The notes under the pieces: model-generated
Told to the model about the DNA's origin: nothing
The model's input: only the letters and a program-made list of their open reading frames with translations
Database searches by the model: none
Made by a program: the position numbers and the translations under genes
Shown here: piece by piece, positions 26,942 through 34,598 of the stretch
Numbering within the stretch: the stretch's first letter is position 1
Layout: each line of letters begins with the position of its first letter
NCBI GenBank assembly: GCA_021325615.1
Contig: JAJPGU010000003.1
Span: 1 to 64,000 of the forward strand
DNA from: Nitrososphaerota archaeon
GTDB lineage: Archaea; Thermoproteota; Nitrososphaeria; Nitrososphaerales; Nitrosopumilaceae
DNA length: 64,000 nucleotides
Direction: 5' to 3'

Positions 26942-27334
26942 TTATCTGTTGAACTGGTTGAAGATTGCCTCGCCTATTCTTTGTTGCATTGCCATGGGAT
27001 CAAACACTGGTCTTGCCACCACAACCAAGAGGTTATCAAAAACTTGGAATGAGAAGGCCGAGACCTTCTCCCTCTGGATGTTCAGGCACTTTACGGAACC
27101 GAACTCTTCATCGTATTCCTTGTTCATAGAAGCAAGCAGCACAAACTCCATGAATAGCATCTCCCGTTTATGCGGTGTCAGATCTTTAATTACTCCATCA
27201 TCACGTGCGATCATCTCGACTACACGACCTTTTCGGTTCAAGACCGCTACCACCTCTATGCGGTCATCTATGGCCGATACCTGTTCGCACAGGATCTCAA
27301 GAGATTGCAGGGGTTCAAGAGCCTCGGTGGTCAT
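26942..27334 (-). CDS. Roadblock-like small protein (DUF6659-type), copy 2
   Basis: 130 residues from ATG 27334. It aligns in pattern with copy 1: VVAVLNRKGRVVEMIARDDG, then FMEFVLLASMNKEYDEEFGS, then VSAFSFQVFDNLLVVVA. The frame is open up to 27547, but that part runs through the inverted 50-bp repeat and has no matching sequence in the paralogues, so the later ATG is chosen. Function unknown. It is convergent with the phospholipase gene and has its own copy of the 50-bp element 135 bp upstream. Confidence 0.6.
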   Translation of the reverse strand: MTTEALEPLQSLEILCEQVSAIDDRIEVVAVLNRKGRVVEMIARDDGVIKDLTPHKREMLFMEFVLLASMNKEYDEEFGSVKCLNIQREKVSAFSFQVFDNLLVVVARPVFDPMAMQQRIGEAIFNQFNR

Positions 27335-27665
27335 ATCTGATAAAGGGCTTCGTTCGTGAAAAGGCTTGACCGTATAGAACGCGTTCGTCTTATAGCGGTT
27401 ACATAGGACTATGAAGTATACAAAAAACCATAGCATAGCCTTAGATAATTTTGAAACTAAAGATTGGCAGGGTCTACTGTGATCACTCTGTCCATACGTG
27501 AGCAGTAGACCTAACTCCCCAGTTACCTCAATGTTCCAGATGGTCATCTTAGTTTTTTGGTATAATCATGGACCGTGAGGAGCTGCCTGAAAACAAGGGC
27601 TTTTGCTACTCTAATCCTACTCCAGCCACGATCACCTTTTTAGACGTCCGTAATGCACTGAAATC
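27335..27665. other. Non-coding region with inverted repeat copy 2
   Basis: The gap between two divergent roadblock-like genes holds the second 50-bp element (27470-27520) and the CAAAAAACCATAG/TTAGATA stretch at 27421-27447 shared with the region before the phospholipase gene. No coding sequence is supported. Confidence 0.45.
27470..27520 (-). repeat. 50-bp quasi-palindromic repeat, copy 2 (inverted)
   Basis: 51 bp that, read on the minus strand, match 24891-24940 except for one inserted T and one A/G change. Arms GGTCTACTG (27471-27479) and CAGTAGACC (27503-27511) are intact. In its own orientation it lies upstream of copy 2 of the roadblock-like genes. Confidence 0.75.
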
Positions 27666-28031
27666 GTGCGCTCCACGACAAGTTCCTTGAATCTTAGCAG
27701 ATTGTGCAAGGCCGTGCTCGGGTGCAACACCAGCATCCAAGAGGTAGAGATAATTACCAAGTCAGGCGTGGTACTCGAAAAATTTCCCTCCCAAAGAGCA
27801 ACGGGGAACAGGACCGGCGCGGGCAATAATCGGCCTTGCCTGCTGGAGATATCCCTAGGGGACGAGTTCGATGACCTTTACGGCCCAATACAGTACCATT
27901 TTTCACATGGGAATGCCTCCACGTTTACTTTTCCCTTTGGAAATTACCTTGTTGTAGTTACCGCAACCAAATCCATGGGTCCAATATCATTGGCAACGAA
28001 AATTGCGCGGGTAATAACCAGGTTCTGCTAG
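27666..28031 (+). CDS. Roadblock-like small protein (DUF6659-type), copy 3
   Basis: 121 residues from a GTG. It keeps the general pattern (IQEVEIITKSGVVLEKFPS, LLEISLGDEFDDLYGPIQYH, ASTFTFPFGNYLVVVTA) but the N-terminal helix and the loop before the central helix are divergent. It is divergently placed to copy 2. Function unknown; duplication within this locus is the likely origin. Confidence 0.55.
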   Translation: MRSTTSSLNLSRLCKAVLGCNTSIQEVEIITKSGVVLEKFPSQRATGNRTGAGNNRPCLLEISLGDEFDDLYGPIQYHFSHGNASTFTFPFGNYLVVVTATKSMGPISLATKIARVITRFC

Positions 28032-28089
28032 TCAGGCCCCAGTCCATTAGGACATAATTAATTAGATTCGATACCAAGCCAAATTCCGT

Positions 28090-29121
28090 ATGGAACCAGT
28101 GAAAATAGACGGCTCTTATGGCGAGGGCGGAGGGCAGATAGTCCGCAGTGCAGTCACCCTTGCAGCGATAACGGGAAGGGCAATCGAGGTTGACAACATA
28201 AGAAAGAGCCGCAAAGTTCCGGGCCTGAGACCCCAGCACATGGCTGGAATAAGCATCCTTGCAAAGGCCTGCAGGGCGGAGGTGGAGGGACTCCGTGTCA
28301 ATTCCACATGCCTAAAGTTTTCGCCGTCAAAGGGGGCAGACCTGGAACTGCGGGAAGATATAGGGACCGCAGGCAGCATCCCTCTAGTCATGCAGGTCCT
28401 GGTGCCAGCCATCTCGCTCATAGGAAGGAGGCTGAAAATTTCAATCACTGGAGGAACCGACGTGCCATGGAGTCCCACGTCAGACTACACTAAATTTGTG
28501 ATGGGAAGGGCATTTTCTGCGATCGGAATAGAGTTTCGCTTTGACGTAAGGAAGCGCGGTTATTATCCTAGGGGCGGAGGCCTTGTAGATGCCGAGATTC
28601 TGCCTTGCGGCAACCCAAGGGCCGTATCGTTTACCAACCGAGCCACCAAGTCTGCAAAAATGTACTGTTCCTTCCACGGCATTTCAGGGGACATGATACG
28701 CCGGGAGGTGGGCGATGCAAGGGCAGCCCTCGAGGAAAAGGGGTTTGAGGTCGAGGTCTCAACAAGGGAGGAACCCGCCCTTGACAAGGGATGCTCGATG
28801 GTCATACTCTCGCACGACGAGACCTCGGTAATTGGCTCAGACATCATATACCAAAAAAATACCCAGGGAATGGGCAAGGCAGTTGCTTCGAGGTTCCTCG
28901 AGTCCGGTCCCGGCGTGGACCCGTTCCTTTCGGACATGCTGGTCACTCCCCTATCGGTCGTGCCCCAAACATCCGTTTTCAGGGTGAACAAGATTACAAA
29001 GCACTTGGAAACGAACCTCTTTGTAGCATCGGAGATTACCGGCTGCAGGTACGGCATCGGGAGGGTGGGGGACGGGTTTGAAGTAAGGATAGAGGGAAGA
29101 TCAGACGCCCGAGTGCAATAG
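28090..29121 (+). CDS. rtcA: RNA 3'-terminal phosphate cyclase
   Basis: 343 residues of the RtcA family. The opening motif is DGSYGEGGGQIVRSAVTLAA (about 7-26); RPQHMAGI follows near 48, and the C-terminal nucleotidyl-acceptor histidine is in KHLETNLFVASE (about residue 304). The enzyme adenylates the 3' phosphate of RNA and closes it to a 2',3'-cyclic phosphate. In archaea its physiological role is uncertain. It overlaps the convergent CopD-like gene by 21 nt. Length is standard. Confidence 0.93.
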   Translation: MEPVKIDGSYGEGGGQIVRSAVTLAAITGRAIEVDNIRKSRKVPGLRPQHMAGISILAKACRAEVEGLRVNSTCLKFSPSKGADLELREDIGTAGSIPLVMQVLVPAISLIGRRLKISITGGTDVPWSPTSDYTKFVMGRAFSAIGIEFRFDVRKRGYYPRGGGLVDAEILPCGNPRAVSFTNRATKSAKMYCSFHGISGDMIRREVGDARAALEEKGFEVEVSTREEPALDKGCSMVILSHDETSVIGSDIIYQKNTQGMGKAVASRFLESGPGVDPFLSDMLVTPLSVVPQTSVFRVNKITKHLETNLFVASEITGCRYGIGRVGDGFEVRIEGRSDARVQ

Positions 29122-29634
29122 TGCGGCCATCAGAAGTATCGCGACAGATACAATGACGGTTATCCTGCCAAGGGCAATTATTTTCAGGCGGATCTTCTGC
29201 ACGAGTTCCTCCGAAAACTGCCCTGACTCTATTTTCTTTTCCACCTCGGTCCTGATGAGCCTGACGTGCACGCCAAAAGTTACGAGCAGGACTATTACCA
29301 GTGCCACCTTGATTACGAGGATCTGCCCATATGTCGTGGAAAGAATCAGCGACGGGTGCTGGATAAGGTTGCTAGAATTGTAGATCCCGCTTGCCATGAG
29401 GACGATGAGTGACGGAACAGCAATCTTGTTGAATTTTCTGCCTACCCTTATCATGATTGACAGCCTGCCCTCAACTGTATCTGACATGGTCTTGAGCAGG
29501 GGGGCAAGGACGATACCTATGAAAATTGACCCGCCGACCCATATGGAGGCGGCTACAAGATGCGCCCACATGACAAGCGCATCAGCGAGTGGCATGCCTC
29601 TATACCGCAGACAACTCGTAATATCTATTGTCAT
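29101..29634 (-). CDS. CopD-like membrane protein
   Basis: 177 residues with four or five hydrophobic helices. MWAHLVAASIWVGGSIFIG near the N-terminus carries the His and Trp of the CopD/DUF2269-type superfamily; other helices span about 60-80, 85-115 and 155-175. Copper or heme binding is possible but not shown; copper enzymes are central to ammonia oxidisers, which makes the match attractive. The start could be ATG 29634 or ATG 29595; the later one begins right at the first helix. It is divergent from the LEA-type gene with a shared TTTTTTAAAT box. Confidence 0.65.
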   Translation of the reverse strand: MTIDITSCLRYRGMPLADALVMWAHLVAASIWVGGSIFIGIVLAPLLKTMSDTVEGRLSIMIRVGRKFNKIAVPSLIVLMASGIYNSSNLIQHPSLILSTTYGQILVIKVALVIVLLVTFGVHVRLIRTEVEKKIESGQFSEELVQKIRLKIIALGRITVIVSVAILLMAALLHSGV

Positions 29635-29695
29635 GATTTTTGGGGTGCAAGATGTCTAAAGGTTTTTTAAATCAAGAGACACCGTTAGCAATAGA

Positions 29696-30193
29696 TTGGT
29701 TAGCAAAGGGAAGGCGGCGCTGGTTGCAGCCTTTGTAGGTCTTGGAGGTCTAATGCTCTTTTTCTACCTATATGCAAACTCTTACCAGCCGCAGCTGCAG
29801 GAGGTTACCATTGATCTCCAGAACGTCAAAGTTCTAGATGTTGACAAGATAAACAACCGAGCGGACCTAGAGGTGGACTATCTCCTAAACAACCCCACCG
29901 GCGTTACCTCGACCATCTCCACAATAGACTATGATCTTTATGCAAACGGGCAGGATATTGGACAGGGTCACTACAGCGTGGAGGACATACCCATGGCGGG
30001 CAGGCCTGCGCTCTTCCCGGGCGGCAACATGACGGTTACGGACAAGTTCGACCTTGTTGAGACGCCAAACATTTCCAATATTTACAACTCTATACTCAAG
30101 GGAGATCCCATCAAATTCGAGGCAAAGGGCCAGGTTACGATAGAATCGACTCTTACCTTCATCACCAAGAGCTTCGACTCTACCTTCGGCTAG
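29696..30193 (+). CDS. Membrane-anchored LEA_2/WHy-domain protein
   Basis: 165 residues from a TTG start. One N-terminal transmembrane helix (about 8-27) is followed by a LEA14-like (LEA_2) beta-sandwich: VEVDYLLNNPT-type strands, SIDYDLYANGQDIGQG and a closing SIKFEAKGQVTI-like strand. Such domains occur in archaea as single-pass surface proteins linked with desiccation or osmotic stress. A similar protein is coded at 45018-45488. The TTG lies about 30 nt from TTTAAAT (29666-29672). The stop is interlocked with that of the next, convergent gene by CTAG (30190-30193). Confidence 0.68.
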   Translation: MVSKGKAALVAAFVGLGGLMLFFYLYANSYQPQLQEVTIDLQNVKVLDVDKINNRADLEVDYLLNNPTGVTSTISTIDYDLYANGQDIGQGHYSVEDIPMAGRPALFPGGNMTVTDKFDLVETPNISNIYNSILKGDPIKFEAKGQVTIESTLTFITKSFDSTFG

Positions 30194-30597
30194 CCGATTC
30201 CCCAGCTAGACTTGCTTGCCGGTACGATTTTTACGAATGGTGCCTCGCCTTCCTTCCAAGGCATGGCCCTAACCCATGCATAGTTTTTGTAAAAAATTTC
30301 ATAGAGTCGCCGGAACTCGCTGCCCTTCTCGATAAAGCTGGCCGTTCCCTGGACCACGACTGCCTTGTGCTTGCCTGGGCTGTAAACGTCCACAGATATC
30401 GCGATTTTTTTGTTCTTCTTCAGGTTTGAATATTTTTTTGTGTCATAATCTGTCGCAAAATAAAAGCACCCGTCCTCAAAGTAGTAGGTCACCGGGGCAA
30501 TATGCGGGACGTTGCCGGAGCTTGTGGCAACCCTGCAGCCCTCGTTTTCCCTTAGGAACTTGACCTCTTTTGGGGTAAATTTTACCACGCCCCTCAT
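30190..30597 (-). CDS. Pyridoxamine-5'-phosphate-oxidase-like flavin/F420 protein
   Basis: 135 residues with the split beta-barrel of the PPOX superfamily: FLRENEGCRVATSSGNVPHIAPV, YYFEDGCFYFATDYDTKK and KNKKIAISVDVY. Members bind FMN, F420 or heme. The substrate cannot be named. The frame is open upstream to 30651, but the ATG at 30597 starts just before the conserved first helix and agrees with an AT-rich box at about 30612-30622. Confidence 0.75.
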   Translation of the reverse strand: MRGVVKFTPKEVKFLRENEGCRVATSSGNVPHIAPVTYYFEDGCFYFATDYDTKKYSNLKKNKKIAISVDVYSPGKHKAVVVQGTASFIEKGSEFRRLYEIFYKNYAWVRAMPWKEGEAPFVKIVPASKSSWGIG

Positions 30598-30830
30598 AGG
30601 ATGTATCAAGATAAAAAGAAATGGGAAGAGAGGCCAAAGAAAGACTTGCACGCGGGGCTCCGAGCGGCGCAGTCAGAGAGTCTAGGACATGGAAGGGCCC
30701 ATAGGGCCGGCTACCTAGTTTGGCATTTCGTTCAAGAAGGAAAACTATGCCCCAAAGCAGATCAGCAGAGACTGCAATTGCGATGGGCATTTAGCACTCT
30801 TTAACTAGGAACTGCGCACATGGCTAAATC

Positions 30831-31172
30831 ATGGACAAGAAGGTTTCTGGAATAGGGAGGTTTCTTGCGCCTTCCTTGGACAAAATTGAGGAAGAATTGA
30901 GCGCAATTCATGACGAAGTTAATGGAGTAAATGCAAGAATGGAAGAGACTTTGAATAGGCTGGAAAAGTTGGAAGAGGGTTACAGGCACCTTGCAGCCCG
31001 CATAGATAAGAATGACAACGGAATGACGACAGAGGCCAAAGTCCTGTTTGACAGCATAAACGAGATGGCCGGGCAGAACCGGGATGAGGTTGATGTTTTA
31101 AAGCGTACGATGGACGTTACGCAGAGAAGGCTATCCACTCTTGAAGCAAAAATGAAGGAGCTTGGCAAATAA
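30831..31172 (+). CDS. Coiled-coil protein, 113 aa
   Basis: After a short head (MDKKVSGIGRFLAPSLDK) the whole chain is heptad-patterned, with LEKLEEGYRHLAARI and VLKRTMDVTQRRLSTLEAKM, and very rich in Glu, Lys and Arg. No signal peptide or membrane span. It probably forms a homo-oligomeric coiled coil; role unknown. It is preceded by an AT-rich box (about 30799-30806) about 28 nt from the ATG. It is the last gene before the tRNA-Val-linked segment. Confidence 0.55.
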   Translation: MDKKVSGIGRFLAPSLDKIEEELSAIHDEVNGVNARMEETLNRLEKLEEGYRHLAARIDKNDNGMTTEAKVLFDSINEMAGQNRDEVDVLKRTMDVTQRRLSTLEAKMKELGK

Positions 31173-31230
31173 CTCGGACAAGCCATTTGCATGGGCTCGT
31201 TAGGGGAAAAGTGGAGCAGAATCTCAATTT

Positions 31231-31332
31231 CTATTTTTTGGATTCTTCGGCTTTTTTCACTGCGTCAATGTCATCCGATGCTTTTTTGTTACAAGAGCAA
31301 GACATTATCTTTGCAATTATTTCTTTTAACAT
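31231..31332 (-). CDS. Possible micro-protein, 33 aa
   Basis: A short frame from ATG 31332 to TAG: MLKEIIAKIMSCSCN then a charged tail ending AEESKK. The CSC group and strongly charged helix look protein-like, and the AT-rich sequence before it could be a promoter, but chance cannot be excluded at this length. Confidence 0.3.
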   Translation of the reverse strand: MLKEIIAKIMSCSCNKKASDDIDAVKKAEESKK

Positions 31333-31511
31333 GTATGCTCGAATTTTCATGCACATATAAGTGAAGGATTCGTGGAATTAATGGCACGATAGGACAGGAT
31401 GTGGCCTTTACATTGATTCTAGTCAAAAGTAATACAAGGAGAAGTTGTCGGAATTATTAGGAGGCCCATGTTGGGCAGGAAGCTGCCCATAAAGACTGGC
31501 TGTACGAGTCA

Positions 31512-31541
31512 CAACGTGACCCGTAAAGACAGAGAAAATGG
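31512..31541. repeat. Distal att-like copy, 30 bp
   Basis: Thirty bases (CAACGTGACCCG to GAAAATGG) identical to 34408-34437 in the same orientation. The bases beyond it (GTCGAGAAAG) still resemble the tRNA 3' end (GGCCGAGAGAG), as expected for a partial tRNA copy. Confidence 0.75.
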
Positions 31542-31640
31542 TCGAGAAAGGAAATCAAAGACAGAGGATTAAACCGGCAAGGATGTGGTTAAACTATTTC
31601 AATATCCAGCCTGACAGCTCGGCCGGACAATTGTAGTTTC

Positions 31641-32225
31641 TCACGGGTTCACACAAGGTAAAATTTGACCGAAATAGTCGTTGTTATTTACCGTAAAGGG
31701 GGGTTTAATGATGGCGAAGCCCAAGGTTGTCAATTCCGAGGTTTCATTCTGAGGCGCAAGTAAGGTCAGATCGGTTTCAAAATAACCATTTGGACCGCCA
31801 TATTGGTTAAATCTTGCAGCAAAATAATTCACCTCCTTATCTTTGAGATACAGGGTAACTGCTGTTCCCAAGGTGCAGGATCCCTGATTATTATGGAAAT
31901 AAGGTATGGTTGCATTTGACCAAGGCGGAATATTATTTCCCACCATTTTATATGCAAGCCAAGCAGTTTGCATCCCCATCAGTCCCCAATTGCGATTAAC
32001 CAACTTTAACGCTGTTTCTAGTTTTGTGCAGGCAGGCGACCCACCAGCCTTCTTGAAGATATTGACAAACCCTTGGTTGCATTTTATCTGGTCCAAAGGA
32101 ACACCGTGCTTTGCCTGTTGTATTGGAGGGGGATAATCGGCGTATGCAAAGTGTTGTAAACCATTTGCATCTAATGCAAGCATGATAAGGAAAAGTGAAA
32201 TTATTAGGTCAGGTGAAGTTTTCAT
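31641..32225 (-). CDS. Secreted protein with two-cysteine Nitrososphaeria domain
   Basis: 194 residues from ATG 32225. Signal peptide about 1-29; then at residues 40-81 a compact domain with IKCNQGFVNIFKK, SPACTK and LVNRNWG, holding two cysteines about 17 residues apart. The remaining C-terminal half is a beta-rich domain with a further Cys pair. The same domain occurs at 37280-38188 and 38995-40383. The start overlaps the stop of the upstream gene (ATGA); a longer frame to 32249 exists but would intrude on it. Last gene of the four-gene operon. Function unknown; extracellular. Confidence 0.65.
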   Translation of the reverse strand: MKTSPDLIISLFLIMLALDANGLQHFAYADYPPPIQQAKHGVPLDQIKCNQGFVNIFKKAGGSPACTKLETALKLVNRNWGLMGMQTAWLAYKMVGNNIPPWSNATIPYFHNNQGSCTLGTAVTLYLKDKEVNYFAARFNQYGGPNGYFETDLTLLAPQNETSELTTLGFAIIKPPFTVNNNDYFGQILPCVNP

Positions 32226-33595
32226 TTTCTCCTCCAAATAAAAATACACAGTCCTGCTGCCAAACCTGCACCTACTATACCTAGTACAATAAATGAAGTC
32301 TGCGAAGTTTGCGAATTGGAGGTTGACCCACCAAGAGAAAGGGGTACAAATCCCGTCGAGTTGTTTGAACTTTTCATTGGGCCGCCCGGATTTCCTTCAT
32401 ACTGTGCCCCTTGTTGTTCACTGATACTCAATATTCTGGTCAGGGATGGGTCTTCAGTAATTACTAGATTTTTCACAAATTTACCGTTGCTGTCAGTAAG
32501 GGTGAACACGACGTTTACCGTTGTGAGGCTGCATCCATTGAGCATGTTGGCAATACTGTTAAACTTGTAGGAATAGCCTTGGACTTTAGACCGGAACTGG
32601 TCGGAATTTTCAGCCATATTAATTGCAGTTTCATTGTCGCTTGATATGCCAAGCTGTCTTGAGCAGTATATCAGCAATCGTGTTTTATCATATGGATTCG
32701 CATCTCCAGTCTCATTCTTCGGTGTTTGTGACGTAATCGACGTGGCAGGTGCCAGTGACTGCCCTATTGAAGTCCCAAGAATGTCAAGATTGCAGGTATG
32801 ATACATATCTAGATTGCAACTCACGTACTTCATAGACAGAGTAGAATAATTTCCTGCCCTAGTTAGCGTGAATGGTATGTCATATCCACCCAAAAGCCGT
32901 ACAGTAAAGTGTCCATCAAGAAGACCTTTTGGAATCGCGACGTTCATGAAATGATGCCATTCAGTTGCGGAGACATCAAGGTCCAGCTTCCTCTCAGACG
33001 GAATGAAACTCCAGTTGCATATCCTGTTATCCGAATCCATGTTTACTTTATACCCGTCAATGTCAAGGCTGGAATGTCTTGCCTGTATTGGGTGGGCAAG
33101 ATCATCATACTGATAAACGTCCCAGTTGGAGAGTTTTACTGACGAGTCATCAAGGTATTGGAACTGAACCTGAATTGTCTGCCCCTTGTAGGATGAATCT
33201 TGTGGTCCTAGAGCAAATATGTACATGGTATAATTTCCCGGTAGGACGTCGGTCAATATCGTAATGTCTCCATCCATGATCCCATTTGTGGCGTAATCTG
33301 GCGCATGGCTGATTTGGATCGGGAGCCCATTTCTCCCTATAACGCATGACTGATAATCCAAGCTTGCTTCTGCACCCGCATCAGGAACCACATTTCCAAA
33401 ACTATCAGTAATTTTGAATTGAAAATGTAGATGGCGCTCTGGATCTACTTGCTTGTCCATTGCAAGGTTGGATACCACAATTTTTGTAACGTTCCCGCCT
33501 GTAGATCCAGAGTAAGTTTGTTGCGCAAATGAGTCTCGGGTTGTAATGACAGACAAGATTACCAGAACCGCAATTATTGCAAGTAAAGTTTTCAT
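32222..33595 (-). CDS. Large secreted, C-terminally anchored surface protein
   Basis: 457 residues from ATG 33595. Signal peptide (MKTLLAIIAVLVILSVI, cleaved near SFA-Q), a long beta-rich ectodomain with several Asn-x-Ser/Thr sites and Cys residues (YHTCNLD, YCSRQL, NGCSLTT), then a membrane helix about 430-452 and RRK stop-transfer end. No PEFG motif. It resembles Ig-like MG2-type ectodomains in outline (GNYTMYIFALGPQDS). It follows the 130-aa gene by 4 nt, and its stop overlaps the next start. The longer frame to 33658 overlaps the upstream gene and lacks a signal peptide. Confidence 0.62.
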   Translation of the reverse strand: MKTLLAIIAVLVILSVITTRDSFAQQTYSGSTGGNVTKIVVSNLAMDKQVDPERHLHFQFKITDSFGNVVPDAGAEASLDYQSCVIGRNGLPIQISHAPDYATNGIMDGDITILTDVLPGNYTMYIFALGPQDSSYKGQTIQVQFQYLDDSSVKLSNWDVYQYDDLAHPIQARHSSLDIDGYKVNMDSDNRICNWSFIPSERKLDLDVSATEWHHFMNVAIPKGLLDGHFTVRLLGGYDIPFTLTRAGNYSTLSMKYVSCNLDMYHTCNLDILGTSIGQSLAPATSITSQTPKNETGDANPYDKTRLLIYCSRQLGISSDNETAINMAENSDQFRSKVQGYSYKFNSIANMLNGCSLTTVNVVFTLTDSNGKFVKNLVITEDPSLTRILSISEQQGAQYEGNPGGPMKSSNNSTGFVPLSLGGSTSNSQTSQTSFIVLGIVGAGLAAGLCIFIWRRK

Positions 33596-33599
33596 CTCA

Positions 33600-33992
33600 T
33601 CAACCCAAAAGTTGACCAGTTTTAGCATCCACATAATGAACATCTGCCCTGACCCCACTAGTCATATCACAATCCCCCCGGACTTTCCATACGTATTGAT
33701 TATCTTTGAATCCATTTTTGACATACTCGGATGCTAATGCATAATCTTGCATGGTATTTTCGTCTACGTGGTAGCTTCTTGTGCTATTTACGATGTGGAT
33801 TAAATCGACTATTACAGTTCCATGCCTTTCAGACTGTCCCGTGCAGTTAAATGCCCTCCAAAAAACGTCTACTGCCTGTGATTTTGGTATAAGGTGAGGG
33901 TTTTCAATAAAGTTGTAAAGAATCAGCAGGCCGCTTCCTACGCCTATCGAAAGTAATCCTATTGTTATGGCGTTCAGAGCTTTCCTGTTCAT
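33600..33992 (-). CDS. Membrane-anchored small extracellular protein
   Basis: 130 residues: one N-terminal hydrophobic helix (about 8-27) and a soluble domain with two cysteines (FNCTGQ, RGDCDMTSG) and HVDENTMQDYALASEYVK. It probably faces outward. It begins 1 nt after the stop of the 73-aa gene and ends 4 nt before the next start, so the operon is tightly coupled. Not recognised. Confidence 0.55.
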   Translation of the reverse strand: MNRKALNAITIGLLSIGVGSGLLILYNFIENPHLIPKSQAVDVFWRAFNCTGQSERHGTVIVDLIHIVNSTRSYHVDENTMQDYALASEYVKNGFKDNQYVWKVRGDCDMTSGVRADVHYVDAKTGQLLG

Positions 33993-33993
33993 A

Positions 33994-34215
33994 TCAATCT
34001 TTAAGGCGTTTCAAAATTACCGCAACCATGCCTGAGACTCCTACCACAATAGCCCAACCAGCCCAACGGTTCTGTGTTAACCAATTTACATCAAACTGGT
34101 TTGGGCAGACTGCTCCTATGCCACACACACAGAAAGTGGAATGAAAATAATAATTAAAACTGGCGTAGATTCCCATCGTAAGATTATTCCAGAGTCCAAT
34201 TTCATTCTCAAACAA
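33994..34215 (-). CDS. Small single-helix membrane protein, first gene of operon
   Basis: 73 residues from TTG 34215. It contains CVCGIGAVCPNQFD and one C-terminal membrane helix (WAIVVGVSGMVAVIL) with a KRLKD tail. The TTG is preceded by TTTAGA at 25 nt. An ATG 13 codons in is an alternative. Coupled to the following gene by TGATATG. Function unknown. Confidence 0.42.
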   Translation of the reverse strand: MFENEIGLWNNLTMGIYASFNYYFHSTFCVCGIGAVCPNQFDVNWLTQNRWAGWAIVVGVSGMVAVILKRLKD

Positions 34216-34407
34216 ATTTTAGTCTACTGAAATTCTGGGTCTAAATTCAGCTCACAAATGTAGTGAGACTAACAGTCCCTCTTTGCCAAGGATGATGGTT
34301 CCCATTTGTAACACCCCTAAAAATCGAAGGGTATACTGAAAAAAAAGAATTCAAATCATAGGGAGTTCAGACCGCAACGATGTCCAAAATGCCTGTAAGT
34401 TCAACCG

Positions 34408-34437
34408 CAACGTGACCCGTAAAGACAGAGAAAATGG
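34408..34437. repeat. Proximal att-like copy, 30 bp, overlapping tRNA-Val 3' edge
   Basis: Identical to 31512-31541. It includes the discriminator and the last two acceptor bases of tRNA-Val and 27 bp of downstream flank. Confidence 0.75.
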
Positions 34438-34508
34438 GCCGAGAGAGATTCGAACTCTCGACCACCGCCGTGTCAGGGCGGTATCCTAACCAACTAGACG
34501 ATCGGCCC
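34435..34508 (-). tRNA. tRNA-Val(GAC)
   Basis: 74 nt on the minus strand. Acceptor GGGCCGA pairs with TCGGCCC plus discriminator A; anticodon stem CCGCC/GGCGG encloses loop CTGACAC giving anticodon GAC; T-stem GAGAG/CTCTC encloses TTCGAAT. The D-stem has two G-U wobbles. No CCA is encoded and no intron is seen. Similar Asp tRNAs carry GTC; the A at position 35 makes this Val. Confidence 0.93.
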
Positions 34509-34598
34509 GATAGAATACGACCTTGTTCGGCATGTTATTAACGTTTTAGAAAAGATGTTCCGCGGATTGCTCGGCAATGAAAACAAGAGTAATATGCA

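Larger units (their letters stand above)
31173..31640. other. Non-coding region at left edge of tRNA-Val-linked segment
   Basis: The 468-bp gap holds a possible 33-codon gene (31231-31332) and the distal copy of the tRNA-Val 30-bp repeat (31512-31541). Otherwise nothing recognisable is seen. Confidence 0.4.
31512..34437. mobile_element. Candidate integrated segment at tRNA-Val(GAC), 2.9 kb, no integrase
   Basis: The segment is bounded by perfect 30-bp direct repeats, the right one overlapping the last 3 nt of tRNA-Val and running into its 3' flank. It sits on the 3' side of the tRNA, as expected for integration at a tRNA 3' end. It holds one four-gene operon for secreted or membrane proteins, AT-richer than the flanks. 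No integrase, replication protein or transposase is present, so it would be a decayed or satellite element; a simple duplication is the alternative. Confidence 0.5.

Noticed and set aside
34435-34508. Reading the tRNA as tRNA-Asp
   Set aside because: The anticodon loop is CTGACAC, giving GAC (Val), not GTC (Asp).
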